From: Sinosporangium siamense
GTDB lineage: Bacteria > Actinomycetota > Actinomycetes > Streptosporangiales > Streptosporangiaceae
Assembly (NCBI RefSeq): GCF_016863435.1
Contig: NZ_BOOW01000015.1
Span: 1-64,000 of the forward strand
Length of the DNA: 64,000 bases
Direction: 5' to 3'
Shown here: in pieces, positions 33,840-42,879 of the stretch
How positions within the stretch are numbered: position 1 is the first letter of the stretch
Layout of the letters: each line of letters starts with the position of its first letter
Program-made: the position numbers and the translations under genes
Notes under the pieces: model-generated
What the model was told of the DNA's origin: nothing
What the model saw: only the letters and a program-made list of their open reading frames with translations
Databases searched by the model: none

Positions 33840-34090
33840 AGCAGCGGAACCGAGTCGATCAGGGCTAGCCCTTGCTCATAGGTCTAGGGACAGGGCGACA
33901 TGGTGGAGGAGTGAAACGCGCCTGCGGCAAGTGTCAGCTCTGACGCCTCTCCTCATTGGAGAGACCTTGTAGGTGATGAAGTCCCCAAGGGACATTAATC
34001 AAAGATTAGCGCAGACCCTCAATGTAGGCAGCCCAGAATGGAGACGAAGCCGATGACGCAACAAGCATCGCAGTTTCCAGGTCTAGAGTG
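33840..34090. other. Lower-GC non-coding junction
   Basis: No convincing gene is seen. Base composition drops here compared with the kinase fragment on the left, marking the left edge of the inserted cargo. I saw no clear terminal inverted repeat or integrase. Confidence 0.5.
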
Positions 34091-34780
34091 CTACTCTGGA
34101 GCCTGTTTGGCTTTGAGCTCTGCAGCCGCGGCAAGTCTGTCAGGAGCGAAGGGATCCACTTCAAAGCCGGCCCCCTTTCTGGATGCGATGTCCCATTGGT
34201 CAAACTTTCGAGCCACCTTCCCGAGTAAGTGACTTCTGGGCGGAACGTCGATCTGAAAATGCCCCTCCTTGGGATTACGTCTATCATCTCCTCCCCACGA
34301 CACTACGCCGTCGCATTCAGCAAGGATGTCTCTGATAATCAGAAGTTCGTTAGGAAAGAAACCTCCGGCGACTCCGACTGGATATACGGTGGGCCGGATC
34401 GCCACGGCAGTACCGGATTGGTAGTTGGACTCGAATGCAACGCCGCCGGTTACCTTGTCGGAATGGCTGTACACCTCTTCCGCACCAAGCGTGTCGATCT
34501 CATAGTGAAATCGCCGAAGGACGTGCTCCAGGATCGTGGCAACTGCCCCGGAGACAACAGTGACCGTTGCATCGGATCCCTGCAGCGCCATGGGCTTTAA
34601 ACTCTTGCCGTCGATAATTGGCCACCCGTTCTCGGAGGTAGGCCCGTTCGGTCCGCCGAGTACGGGTACGGCGGCATAGGCGTTATCGGGCAGGTGTACT
34701 AGCGTAGTGGAGACAACCGCCAGGGCGCCTAGAGTACTAACAAATCGCCTGCGTGTTAGGCCTTCCAGATCATTACTCAC
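34091..34780 (-). CDS. Tat-exported M15-like (VanY/DacC-fold) protein lacking zinc ligands
   Basis: 229 residues from GTG 34780 (GGAAGGGG lies 7 bases upstream; a TTG at 34798 is an alternative). The N-terminus has a twin-arginine signal (LTRRRFVSTLGALAVVSTTL). The C-terminal domain aligns by motif with peptidase M15-4: SNYQSGTAVAI in place of SNHxSGTAIDL, then DGVVSWGGDD and EGHFQI. Two of three zinc ligands are changed (His to Tyr, Asp to Ala) while the last His is kept. I infer a cell-wall-binding pseudo-enzyme. Codon use is less GC-biased than elsewhere, suggesting transfer. Confidence 0.7.
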   Translation of the reverse strand: MSNDLEGLTRRRFVSTLGALAVVSTTLVHLPDNAYAAVPVLGGPNGPTSENGWPIIDGKSLKPMALQGSDATVTVVSGAVATILEHVLRRFHYEIDTLGAEEVYSHSDKVTGGVAFESNYQSGTAVAIRPTVYPVGVAGGFFPNELLIIRDILAECDGVVSWGGDDRRNPKEGHFQIDVPPRSHLLGKVARKFDQWDIASRKGAGFEVDPFAPDRLAAAAELKAKQAPE

Positions 34781-34798
34781 CGCCAAAACCCCTTCCAA

Positions 34799-35221
34799 TC
34801 AAGAATCGGCACGACGAAGGATTGCGGCAGTTATCCCGCATGCCGTCGCCACGGCGATCGCGGCAAAGAAGACCGGATTGACAAATGCCGGCACCAACTC
34901 GATGTGGCGGCCATCCAGCCATTTACATGTGTTAGTGAGCGGAAGCGGACCGTAGTCGAGACGTAGAGATTCATCGGTGGCGCCCAAGCCGCATTGCTCG
35001 TATGTCGGACGAAGTGAGAAGAAGCCTCCCGTCCAGACCCCGATCGAGTACGTGAGCCCGGCAATACAGGCGAAGAAAAGACATAGCATGCGCCAAAGAC
35101 GCGAGGCCCTCGTCGCCCCCGAGCCGGCCAAGCTGACCACCTTAGCAGTTAAGATCGCCATGGAAATGACGAAAACCGGTGGTCCGAACAATGCAATAGA
35201 TGGGAAGATCGCCTCAATCAT
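34799..35221 (-). CDS. Small membrane protein in the lower-GC cargo
   Basis: About 140 residues from ATG 35221 (the frame extends to 35308). Three hydrophobic segments lie at about residues 5-28, 44-64 and 113-133, with an outside loop containing two cysteines (EQCGLG and TNTCKW). No family is recognised. Its stop is 18 bp before the GTG of the M15-like gene, so the two probably form an operon, perhaps a wall-associated or immunity-like pair; that role is speculation. Base composition is foreign to the window. Confidence 0.55.
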   Translation of the reverse strand: MIEAIFPSIALFGPPVFVISMAILTAKVVSLAGSGATRASRLWRMLCLFFACIAGLTYSIGVWTGGFFSLRPTYEQCGLGATDESLRLDYGPLPLTNTCKWLDGRHIELVPAFVNPVFFAAIAVATACGITAAILRRADS

Positions 35222-35377
35222 AGCGAGTATGGTACTCGAAGAAGGGCATTCTCTAAAGCTTTCCTTCCTTACGCAACTCCTGTAGGCGGGTGTTTTCCAG
35301 GCCAACACGAGCCTGAATCATGTCGCCAAACCCGTTGCAAAAATCGTTGAGCCTACCCGGCTGCAAAATCTCGGGCA

Positions 35378-36793
35378 TTGCAACCTGAAATCCACCCGAA
35401 CGAGGTGTCCAGCCGGGCCCCCCGTCGGCTGCAGGCAGTGGTCGCGGCCGGCGGAGTGGTAGACGCCGGTGGGCAGCCCATCCATGTGGCGGGCCAGCAT
35501 GTACCCCTCGAACGGGTTGCGCGATCCCGCCGACGGCGTGAGGGGCAGGGGCAGTTCACCGCGCAGGGCCTTGGTGAAGGTGCCGCGAAACCCCCAGTCC
35601 GGCCCACAGGCAGGCGGCGTTCCGGACCCGGCTCGCGGTCGCCTTCAGCACCCCTGTTCCTCCTGGCCGGAGCAAGCTTGCTGGCCTTCGTCGTGATCCT
35701 CGCGAGGTATGGCACAGCCCAGCAGGTCGAGGGCATCGAGACACTGCCCTTCGACGGACCGTTCGACGGCACCGTCTCGCCGGTGAGTCCGCTTCTCGAT
35801 ACCTTCGGGCGGACGGGGGAAGGCGGGCCGCCGCCGTCGGGCGGCCGCGCTTTCGGCGTCTCCGTTCGCAAAGTGGAGACCACTGTGCAGGCGGTGCAGG
35901 ACGCCGCCCTGCAGCAGATGCTCCTGTGGTCCGGCGTCGGACTGGTCATCATGGCCTTCCTAGCCGGACTGATCGGCTGGTGGCCGGCCGGCCGGGCGCT
36001 GCGGCCGGTAGCCGCCGTGACCGACACCGCCCGCCGGATCAGCGACATGAACCTGGACGAGCGCCTGGCCCTCTCCGGCCCTGACGACGAACTCCACCGC
36101 CTCGCCGACACCTTCGACACCATGCTCGACCGGCTCCAGCGCGCCTTCGACAGCCAGCGCCGCTTCGTCGCCAACGCCTCCCACGAACTGCGCACCCCGC
36201 TCGCCGCGCAACGCGCCGGCATCGAGGTCGGTCTCGCCGACCCCTTGCCCGCCCACCTCGCCGAGGTCCGCGACGACCTGCTGACCACCAACCGCGAGGC
36301 CGAACAGCTCATCGCCTCGCTCCTCCTGCTCGCCCGCAGCGACCGCGGCCTGGAGGAGACCGAACCCGTCGACCTGGCCGAGATCACCGCGACCACCGCC
36401 GCCGGACTACGCCCCGCAGCCGAAGAGAAGCACCTGAAGCTTCACACGTCTGCCGGCGGCCCGTTCCGCCTGTCCGGCGACCCGGTCCTCCTGCGCCACC
36501 TGGTCTCGAACCTGATCGGCAACGCCATCCAGTACAACCGCCCCGGGGGCCGGGTCCAGGTCACCTTGGCAGGCCGTACGCTCACCGTCACCAACACCGG
36601 CCGTCCGGTGGCCCCCGACCAGATCGACGACCTCTTCGAGCCCTTCCGCCGCCTGGGCCAAGACCGCATCGGCACCACCGGCCACGGCCTCGGCCTGTCC
36701 ATCGTCCGCTCCATCACCAAAGCCCACAACGCCGCCGTAAACGCCCAACCCGGCCCAGACGGCGGCCTCACGGTGACGGTTCAATTCCCCTGA
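35378..36793 (+). CDS. Histidine kinase (copy 2), 5' end replaced
   Basis: The frame is open from TTG 35378, but true kinase sequence begins only near 35620. One extra base at about 35650 puts the first half of membrane helix 1 out of frame; from LFLLAGASLL on it reads normally. Present are helix 2 (LWSGVGLVIMAFLAGLIGWW), HAMP, the H-box ASHELRTPLAA with phospho-accepting His, N-box HLVSNLIGNAIQYN, FEPFRR and GHGLGLSIV. The catalytic half is complete but no response regulator adjoins it, and the start is unclear. It may be expressed from an odd start or be a pseudogene. Confidence 0.7.
   Translation: MQPEIHPNEVSSRAPRRLQAVVAAGGVVDAGGQPIHVAGQHVPLERVARSRRRREGQGQFTAQGLGEGAAKPPVRPTGRRRSGPGSRSPSAPLFLLAGASLLAFVVILARYGTAQQVEGIETLPFDGPFDGTVSPVSPLLDTFGRTGEGGPPPSGGRAFGVSVRKVETTVQAVQDAALQQMLLWSGVGLVIMAFLAGLIGWWPAGRALRPVAAVTDTARRISDMNLDERLALSGPDDELHRLADTFDTMLDRLQRAFDSQRRFVANASHELRTPLAAQRAGIEVGLADPLPAHLAEVRDDLLTTNREAEQLIASLLLLARSDRGLEETEPVDLAEITATTAAGLRPAAEEKHLKLHTSAGGPFRLSGDPVLLRHLVSNLIGNAIQYNRPGGRVQVTLAGRTLTVTNTGRPVAPDQIDDLFEPFRRLGQDRIGTTGHGLGLSIVRSITKAHNAAVNAQPGPDGGLTVTVQFP
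35380..35595 (-). pseudogene. Fragment of a SagB-type nitroreductase/dehydrogenase
   Basis: The minus strand reads PSAGSRNPFEGYMLARHMDG then LPTGVYHSAGRDHCLQP. This matches the central block of SagB-type oxidases (PSAGxRNPxExYVxxxxVDGLxxGVYHY), the FMN enzymes that oxidise azolines in peptide natural products or act elsewhere as thioamide/nitro reductases. Both ends are lost: the right edge runs into kinase copy 2, the left into cargo DNA. It overlaps the spurious N-terminal extension of that kinase frame. Confidence 0.6.
35620..36149 (+). repeat. Kinase duplication, right copy
   Basis: The right member of the direct repeat with 33298-33831. This copy continues into the full catalytic half, whereas the left copy continues back into the kinase 5' end and regulator remnant. 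The two are therefore complementary truncations. Confidence 0.88.
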
Positions 36794-36883
36794 TCAAGGG
36801 GCGTTCGTCACCCGCCCCCGGGCTCGGCGCCCCTGGGAGAGCGGGGTAGTACAACACTTCGACGAACATGATCCGTTTTCCGA

Positions 36884-36914
36884 ACGGCCTCGTTCCCCAG
36901 GGAAACGAGGCCGT
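36884..36914. terminator. Hairpin terminator
   Basis: ACGGCCTCGTT (36884-36894) and AACGAGGCCGT (36904-36914) form an 11-bp stem with a 9-base loop, 11 bp beyond the stop of the acyl-CoA dehydrogenase gene. It probably ends the leucine-utilisation operon and also the convergent kinase transcript. Confidence 0.8.
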
Positions 36915-36925
36915 GGCACCAAAAC

Positions 36926-38083
36926 CTACAGAGAGTTAAGTCCCAGTTCCCGAGCGATCAGCATACGTTGGACCTCGCTCGTGCCCTCGCCGATTTCCAG
37001 GATCTTGGCGTCGCGGTAGAAGCGGCCGACCGGGTATTCGTTCATGAAGCCGTAGCCGCCGAAGATCTGGGTGGCCTCCCTGGCGTTGTCCATCGCGGCG
37101 TTGGAGCTGACCAGTTTGGCGATGGCGGCCTCGCGTTTGAAGGGTTCGCCGGCGAGCATTTTCTCCGCGGCGTGGTAGTAGGCCAGGCGGGCCGTGTGGG
37201 TCCTGACCTCCATGTCGGCGATCTTGAACTGGATGGCCTGGTAATGCCCGATCGGGTGCCCGAAGGCCTCGCGTTCGCGCACATAGCGTAGTGACTCGTC
37301 CACGCATCCTTGGGCGAGGCCGACCGAGAGGGCGGCGATGGCGACGCGGCCTTCGTCCAGGGTCTGGAGGAACTGGGCGTAGCCCCTTCCCCGGGTGCCG
37401 AGGAGGTTCTCCTCGGGCACGCGGCAGTTGTCGAAGGACAGCTCCCGGGTGTCGGAAGCCGACCAGCCGACCTTGGAATACTTCTTGGAGACGGTGAAGC
37501 CAGGGGTGCCGGCAGGCACCAAAATGGTGGAGATCTCTTTTTTGCCGTCGTCGCGTGTGCCCGTGATGGCCGCCACGCCGACGAAGCCCGTGATGTCGGT
37601 GCCCGCGTTGGTGATGAACGCCTTGGTGCCGTTGATCACCCACTCGCCGTTCTCCAGCCTGGCCGTCGTGCGCATGCCGCCCGGCACGTCGGAGCCGCCG
37701 CCGGGCTCGGTCAGGCCGAACGCCCCAAGCAGTTCGCCCGCGGCCAGTTTCGGCAGCCAGCGTTCACGCTGCTCTGCCGTACCGAACCGGTAGAGCGGCA
37801 TCGCGCCCAGGGAGACCGCGGCCTCGACGGTGATGGCGACCGACGAGTCGACGCGGGCCAGCTCCTCAAGCGCCAGGCAGAGCGCGAAGTAGTCGCCGCC
37901 CATGCCGCCGTGCTCCTCGGGCAGCGGCAGGCCGAACAGGCCCATCGCGCCCATCTGCCGCACGATCGGATAGGGGAACTCGCCCCGCTCGTAGTAGTCC
38001 CCGATGACCGGGGCCACGACGTCGCGGGCGAACTCCTCGACGGTCTTGCGCAGGGCCTCGTAGTCGTCGTTGAGCCGGTGCAT
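36926..38083 (-). CDS. Acyl-CoA dehydrogenase of the leucine/branched-chain degradation operon
   Basis: 385 residues, FAD enzyme introducing a 2,3-double bond into short-chain acyl-CoA. Visible blocks are GLTEPGGGSD, KAFITNAG, ASDTRELSFDNCRVP, FGGYGFMNEYPVGRFYRD and GEGTSEVQRM. The catalytic Glu is at the SCAD position (Glu366 in GEGTS) and not at the isovaleryl-CoA dehydrogenase position (LDEGR has Gly where that enzyme has Glu). It is the last gene of the operon, 1 bp after the HMG-CoA lyase. The pathway suggests isovaleryl- or other short branched acyl-CoA as substrate. Confidence 0.9.
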   Translation of the reverse strand: MHRLNDDYEALRKTVEEFARDVVAPVIGDYYERGEFPYPIVRQMGAMGLFGLPLPEEHGGMGGDYFALCLALEELARVDSSVAITVEAAVSLGAMPLYRFGTAEQRERWLPKLAAGELLGAFGLTEPGGGSDVPGGMRTTARLENGEWVINGTKAFITNAGTDITGFVGVAAITGTRDDGKKEISTILVPAGTPGFTVSKKYSKVGWSASDTRELSFDNCRVPEENLLGTRGRGYAQFLQTLDEGRVAIAALSVGLAQGCVDESLRYVREREAFGHPIGHYQAIQFKIADMEVRTHTARLAYYHAAEKMLAGEPFKREAAIAKLVSSNAAMDNAREATQIFGGYGFMNEYPVGRFYRDAKILEIGEGTSEVQRMLIARELGLNSL

Positions 38084-38084
38084 C

Positions 38085-39020
38085 CTAGTTCTCCTTGGCC
38101 AGGGCCTGAACGACCCGTGATGTTGGGGGACGGCCCAGCCGCGAGGCCAGCCAGACGCTGGTCTCGACGAGTGGTTCGAGGGACACCCCGGTGCGCACGC
38201 CGAGGCCGTGCAGCATCCACACGAGGTCCTCGGTGGCGAGGTTGCCGGTGGCGGACATGGCGTAAGGGCAGCCGCCGATGCCGCCGGCCGAGCTGTCGAC
38301 GACGGTGACGCCCTCGCGCAGGGCGGCCAGCGTGTTGGCGAGGGCCTGGCCGTAGGTGTCGTGGAAATGTACGGCGAGGCGCGACGTGCCGATCCCCGCG
38401 GTGCCGAAGGCGCGCAGCAGGGCGGTGACGTGGCCGGGGGTGCCGACGCCGATGGTGTCGCCCAGGGACAGCTCGTAGCAGCCGAGTTCGAGCAGCCGCC
38501 CGCCGATCTCGACGACGCGCTCGATCGCCGTCGGCCCCTCCCAGGGGTCGCCGAAGCACATCGACAGATAACCGCGCACCCGCAGCCCTTCGGCGAGGGC
38601 GCGCGTGACGACGGGTTCGAACATCGCGAGCGACTCGTCGACGGTGCGGTTGAGGTTGCGCCTAGCGAAGCTCTCGGTGGCGCTGCCGAAGATAGCGATC
38701 TCGGTCACCCCGTGGGCCAGCGCCCGGTCGAGGCCGCGCTCGTTCGGCACCAGCACGGGGTAGCGCACACCGGGCACACGTTCCATCGACGCGAGCAGTT
38801 TCTCGGCGTCGGCGAGCTGCGGCACCCACTTAGGGTGCACGAAGCTGGTCGCCTCGATGACGCTCAGTCCTGCGGCGGCCAGGCGGGAGATCAGCTCCGC
38901 CTTCACCTCCACCGGGACCACGGCCCGCTCGTTCTGCAACCCGTCACGCGGCCCGACCTCGTAGATCGTCACCTCGTCCGGCAAGCCTTCGGCCTTCACG
39001 GTGTACGGCTCGCGCATCAC
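38085..39020 (-). CDS. hmgL: Hydroxymethylglutaryl-CoA lyase
   Basis: 311 residues from GTG 39020 (ATG 39017 follows at once). The TIM-barrel enzyme cleaves HMG-CoA to acetyl-CoA and acetoacetate, the last step of leucine degradation. Catalytic features are Arg25-Asp26 in EVGPRDGLQNE, the metal-binding His pair in HFHDTYGQAL and the mobile-loop Cys in GGIGGCPYA. It lies between the carboxylase and acyl-CoA dehydrogenase genes with the same strand and order as other actinomycete leucine-utilisation clusters, as I remember them. Confidence 0.92.
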   Translation of the reverse strand: MMREPYTVKAEGLPDEVTIYEVGPRDGLQNERAVVPVEVKAELISRLAAAGLSVIEATSFVHPKWVPQLADAEKLLASMERVPGVRYPVLVPNERGLDRALAHGVTEIAIFGSATESFARRNLNRTVDESLAMFEPVVTRALAEGLRVRGYLSMCFGDPWEGPTAIERVVEIGGRLLELGCYELSLGDTIGVGTPGHVTALLRAFGTAGIGTSRLAVHFHDTYGQALANTLAALREGVTVVDSSAGGIGGCPYAMSATGNLATEDLVWMLHGLGVRTGVSLEPLVETSVWLASRLGRPPTSRVVQALAKEN

Positions 39021-39162
39021 GCCTCCCCTGCCAATCGGGCATGAATGTCCTCATAGTTCGAGCTAAACAGCAGTACCCGCGCCAGATCTGCCCCACCCAT
39101 GCCAACCCGCGCACGCCCGCGGTCCACACGGCTTGCCACTGGCGCGGAGTACGGCATAAGCC

Positions 39163-41151
39163 TCATGACCCCGCCCCCACATGATCGCCGGCCGGGGCCT
39201 CCACCACCGCCAGGACCGCGTCCATGTCGACCGCCTGCCCCACCCGGACGGTGAGCTCCCGCACGACGCCCGCGACGGGCGCGGTCACCGTGTGCTCCAT
39301 CTTCATGGCCTCGACGATCAAAAGCGCCTGCCCCTCGGCGACCTCGTCACCGACGCCCGCCTTGACCACCAGCACGGTGCCGGGCATGGGGCTGCGGATC
39401 ACCCCGGAGCCGGCGCCGCCGCCCGAGGCGAGGTCTTCGGGGTCGCCTGGCCGGTGCGGCGTGAACGGCCAGGCGGCGCCCTCGCCGCCCAGCCACAGGG
39501 TGTCGCGGTCACGGCGGGCGGTGAAGCGGTGGGTCGTGCCGTCGAGGGTCACGCGCAGGTCGTCGCCGTGGTGGTGCACGCGGGCGTGGCGGACGGGGCC
39601 GCCGGGCGAGAGCCGTACGCGTGCTCCTGCGGAGGGGACGCCGCTCACGTCGACGTCGGCGACTCCGCCGGGGGCCTCGATCCGCCACGTGGTCCACGCG
39701 GGCGCGCCGAGGCGCCAGCCGTCGGGCACGTCCCACGGGTCGGTGGGGGAGGAGGGCACGAGGGCCTGGTGGAACACGAGCGCCGCGGCGATCACCGCGT
39801 CGGCGGGGGCGGCGGCGTCGGGCACCACCTCGGGGGAGATCCGCTCGACCAGGCCGGTGTCGAGGTCGCCCGCGATCACGGCAGGGTGCTCGACGAGGCG
39901 GCGCAGGAACGCGATGTTGGTGGTGACGCCGAGAATCGACACCGAGGCCAGGGCGAAGGACAGGCGCCGCAGCGCGCTCGCCCGGTCGGGCCCCCAGACG
40001 ATCACCTTGGACAACATCGGGTCGTAGTCGCTGCCGACCACCCCGCCCTCGACCAGGCCGGAGTCGACCCGCACCGAGTCCGGCTCGCGCAGGAGCACCA
40101 CCCGCCCGCCGGTGGGCAGGAACCCGCGCGCCGGGTCCTCGGCGTAGACGCGGGCCTCGACCGCGTGGCCGTCGAGCCGCACGTCGCTCTGGCGGAACGG
40201 CAGCGGCTCGCCCGCCGCCACCCGGAGCTGGAGCTCCACCAGGTCGTGGCCGGTGACGAGCTCGGTGACCGGGTGCTCGACCTGGAGCCGGGTGTTCATC
40301 TCCATGAAGTAGTAGTCGGCGGTCGAGCCCTGGACGATGAACTCCACGGTGCCCGCCCCGACGTAGCCCACCGCGCGCGCCGCCTCGACGGCGGCCGCGC
40401 CCATGCGCTCCCGGGTTCCGGCGTCGAGGAGCGGCGAGGGCGCCTCCTCGACGATCTTCTGATGGCGGCGCTGCAGGCTGCACTCGCGCTCGCCGAGGTG
40501 CACGACGTTGCCGCGGGTGTCGGCCAGCACCTGGATCTCGATGTGCCGCGGACTGTCGACGAAACGCTCGATCAGCAGCGTGTCGTCCCCGAAGGCGGCG
40601 GCGGCCGTACGGCGTGCCGACTCAAGCGCGGCCGGGAGTTCGGCGGCGGAGCGCACCAGCACCATGCCCTTGCCGCCGCCGCCCGCCGACGGCTTGACCA
40701 GCGCGGGAAACCCGACTCGCCCGGCTGCCTCGATCAGGTCGTCGGCCGGCTCGGCCCCGCCGGGCACGACCGGCACCCCGGCTGCCGCGACCGTCTCCTT
40801 GCCCCGGATCTTGTCGCCCATCGCCTCGATGGCGCTCGCGGGCGGCCCGATGAAGACCACGCCCTGGTCGGCACACCGGCCGGCGAACCCGGCGTTCTCC
40901 GCGAGGAACCCATAACCGGGGTGTACGGCTTGAGCCCCGGTGTCCTTCGCCGCACGCAAAACGGCTTCCCCGTCGAGGTAGCCGAGCGGGCCGTCGAGCA
41001 GCACTGCCGTGTCGGCCGCCCGCACATGCGCCGCGTCGGCGTCGGCGGGGCTGTGCACCGCCACGGACCGGATGCCGAGCCGCCGCAGGGTCCGGATGAT
41101 CCGGACGGCGATCTCGCCCCGGTTGGCGATCAATACGGTGTCGAACATCAT
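39163..41151 (-). CDS. Acyl-CoA carboxylase alpha chain (biotin carboxylase + BCCP), methylcrotonyl-CoA type
   Basis: 662 residues. Biotin carboxylase (1-450: [36 protein letters not shown]) is followed by a linker domain and a biotinyl domain with EAMKMEHT, biotin on Lys617. ATG 41151 overlaps the TGA of the beta-chain gene by one base (TGATG), so translation is coupled. Together they should carboxylate 3-methylcrotonyl-CoA in leucine breakdown. A 142-bp gap before the HMG-CoA lyase holds nothing clear. Confidence 0.92.
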   Translation of the reverse strand: MMFDTVLIANRGEIAVRIIRTLRRLGIRSVAVHSPADADAAHVRAADTAVLLDGPLGYLDGEAVLRAAKDTGAQAVHPGYGFLAENAGFAGRCADQGVVFIGPPASAIEAMGDKIRGKETVAAAGVPVVPGGAEPADDLIEAAGRVGFPALVKPSAGGGGKGMVLVRSAAELPAALESARRTAAAAFGDDTLLIERFVDSPRHIEIQVLADTRGNVVHLGERECSLQRRHQKIVEEAPSPLLDAGTRERMGAAAVEAARAVGYVGAGTVEFIVQGSTADYYFMEMNTRLQVEHPVTELVTGHDLVELQLRVAAGEPLPFRQSDVRLDGHAVEARVYAEDPARGFLPTGGRVVLLREPDSVRVDSGLVEGGVVGSDYDPMLSKVIVWGPDRASALRRLSFALASVSILGVTTNIAFLRRLVEHPAVIAGDLDTGLVERISPEVVPDAAAPADAVIAAALVFHQALVPSSPTDPWDVPDGWRLGAPAWTTWRIEAPGGVADVDVSGVPSAGARVRLSPGGPVRHARVHHHGDDLRVTLDGTTHRFTARRDRDTLWLGGEGAAWPFTPHRPGDPEDLASGGGAGSGVIRSPMPGTVLVVKAGVGDEVAEGQALLIVEAMKMEHTVTAPVAGVVRELTVRVGQAVDMDAVLAVVEAPAGDHVGAGS

Positions 41152-42740
41152 CACATCCGGAAAACGCCATAGCCGATGGGGTCGAGAGGCGCGTTGGCCG
41201 CCGCCGAGAGGGCGAGGCCCAGCACCGTGCGGGTGTCGAGCGGGTCGATGACCCCGTCGTCCCAGAGCCTGGCCGTCGAATAGTAGGGGTTGCCCTGCGA
41301 CTCGTACTGCGCGCGGATGCCGGCCTTGAAGTCCTCTTCGTCGCCGGCCCCGGCGGGCCGTACGGTCGCCAGCACGTTGGCCGCCTGCTCCCCGCCCATG
41401 ACCGAGATGCGGGCGTTGGGCCACATCCACAACATGCGGGGGGAGTAGGCCCGCCCGGCCATCGCGTAGTTGCCGGCGCCGAACGATCCGCCGATCAGCA
41501 CCGTGAACTTCGGCACTCGCGCGCACGACACCGCGGTCACCATCTTCGCGCCGTGCTTGGCGATGCCGCCGGCCTCATAGGCCTTGCCGACCATGAAGCC
41601 GCTGATGTTCTGCAGGAAGACCAGCGGGATGCTCCTGCGGTCGCACAACTCGATGAAGTGCGCCCCCTTCAAGGCGGACTCGGCGAACAGGATGCCGTTG
41701 TTGGCGATGATCCCCACGGGGTGCCCGTGGATGTGAGCGAAGCCCGTGACCAGCGTGTGGCCGTATTCGGCCTTGAAGGGCAGGAACCTGCTGCCGTCCA
41801 CGACGCGTGCGATCACCTCGTGCACGTCGTACGGCGTGCGGGTGTCGGCCGGGACCACACCGTAGAGGTCGCGCGGGTCGTGCAGGGGCTCCTCCGGCAC
41901 TGTGACCTCCCACGGGCGCGGGGGCCGGGGGCCGAGGGTCGCGACGATGCTCCGCACGATCGACAAGGCGTGGGCGTCGTCGTCGGCCAGGTGGTCGGTG
42001 ACGCCGCTGACGCGGGCGTGCAGGTCGCCGCCGCCGAGCTCCTCGGCGGTGACGGTCTCGCCGGTCGCGGCCTTCACCAGCGGCGGGCCGCCGAGGAAGA
42101 TCGTGCCCTGGTTGCGCACGATCACCGCCTCGTCGCTCATCGCCGGGACGTAGGCGCCACCCGCGGTGCACGAACCGAGCACCGCGGCGATCTGCGGGAT
42201 GCCGCGGGCCGACATGGTGGCCTGGTTGTAGAAGATGCGCCCGAAATGCTCGCGATCGGGGAAGACCTCGTCCTGCCGGGGCAGGAACGCGCCGCCGGAG
42301 TCGACCAGATAGACGCAGGGCAGGTTGTTGTGCAGAGCCACCTCCTGCGCGCGAAGGTGCTTCTTCACCGTCATCGGGTAGTAGGTGCCGCCCTTGACGG
42401 TCGCGTCGTTGGCGACGACCACACACTCCCTGCCGCTGACGCGGCCCACCCCGGTGATGATCCCGGCCGCGGGGGCGTCGTCGTCATACATGCCCGTGGC
42501 CGCCAGCGGGGACAACTCCAGGAATCTGGAGCCGGGGTCGAGCAGGGTGTTCACCCGGTCGCGCGGCAGCAGTTTGCCACGTTCCACATGCCGCGTCCTG
42601 GCCCGCTCCGGCCCACCTTCCGCGGCGGTCGCGAGCCGGTCGCGCAGCTCGGCGGCGAGCCGCTCATTGGTCTCGGCGTTGTGCTTGAAGCCCTCGCCGC
42701 CTGGGTCGACGGAGGTCCTGAGCACGGGAACCGCACTCAT
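41151..42740 (-). CDS. Acyl-CoA carboxylase beta chain, methylcrotonyl-CoA carboxyltransferase
   Basis: 529 residues. Carboxyltransferase blocks are [70 protein letters not shown] and [16 protein letters not shown]. The FLPxQDEVFPD and [15 protein letters not shown] motifs are characteristic of methylcrotonyl-CoA and not propionyl-CoA carboxylases. It is the first gene of the operon, divergent from a TetR regulator with two operator candidates between them. A GC-rich hairpin lies upstream in the probable leader. Confidence 0.93.
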   Translation of the reverse strand: MSAVPVLRTSVDPGGEGFKHNAETNERLAAELRDRLATAAEGGPERARTRHVERGKLLPRDRVNTLLDPGSRFLELSPLAATGMYDDDAPAAGIITGVGRVSGRECVVVANDATVKGGTYYPMTVKKHLRAQEVALHNNLPCVYLVDSGGAFLPRQDEVFPDREHFGRIFYNQATMSARGIPQIAAVLGSCTAGGAYVPAMSDEAVIVRNQGTIFLGGPPLVKAATGETVTAEELGGGDLHARVSGVTDHLADDDAHALSIVRSIVATLGPRPPRPWEVTVPEEPLHDPRDLYGVVPADTRTPYDVHEVIARVVDGSRFLPFKAEYGHTLVTGFAHIHGHPVGIIANNGILFAESALKGAHFIELCDRRSIPLVFLQNISGFMVGKAYEAGGIAKHGAKMVTAVSCARVPKFTVLIGGSFGAGNYAMAGRAYSPRMLWMWPNARISVMGGEQAANVLATVRPAGAGDEEDFKAGIRAQYESQGNPYYSTARLWDDGVIDPLDTRTVLGLALSAAANAPLDPIGYGVFRM

Positions 42741-42794
42741 GCCATCACCCGCCTCGGCCTGCCGACCATGTCGTGCACTCCCTCGTGCGATCTT

Positions 42795-42817
42795 CCGGGC
42801 GGGCGGCGCCCGCCCGG
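42795..42817. promoter_or_regulatory. GC-rich hairpin in the leucine operon leader
   Basis: CCGGGCGGGC and GCCCGCCCGG form a perfect 10-bp stem with a 3-base loop, between the operator pair and the start of the carboxyltransferase gene. It could fold in the leader RNA and affect expression. No leader peptide is obvious. Confidence 0.5.
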
Positions 42818-42822
42818 CTTCT

Positions 42823-42838
42823 GTTAATGACGGCTAAC
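42823..42838. promoter_or_regulatory. TetR operator candidate 1
   Basis: GTTAATGACGGCTAAC is a partial palindrome with GTTA/TAAC ends. In the opposite orientation it matches 14 of 16 bases of the site at 42851-42866. Both lie in the 139-bp gap between the leucine operon and its divergent TetR gene. Confidence 0.75.
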
Positions 42839-42850
42839 TACCCTGTGGAT

Positions 42851-42866
42851 GTTAGTCATCATTAAC
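42851..42866. promoter_or_regulatory. TetR operator candidate 2
   Basis: GTTAGTCATCATTAAC is the inverse partner of the site at 42823-42838, with a 12-bp gap between them. It ends 13 bp before the regulator ATG, so binding there would block both promoters or give autoregulation. Confidence 0.75.
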
Positions 42867-42879
42867 TGATTCGTCTACC

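Noticed and set aside
33840-35370. Complete integrative element in the cargo
   Set aside because: No integrase, relaxase, origin or attachment-like repeat was found; only the kinase duplication hints at integration.
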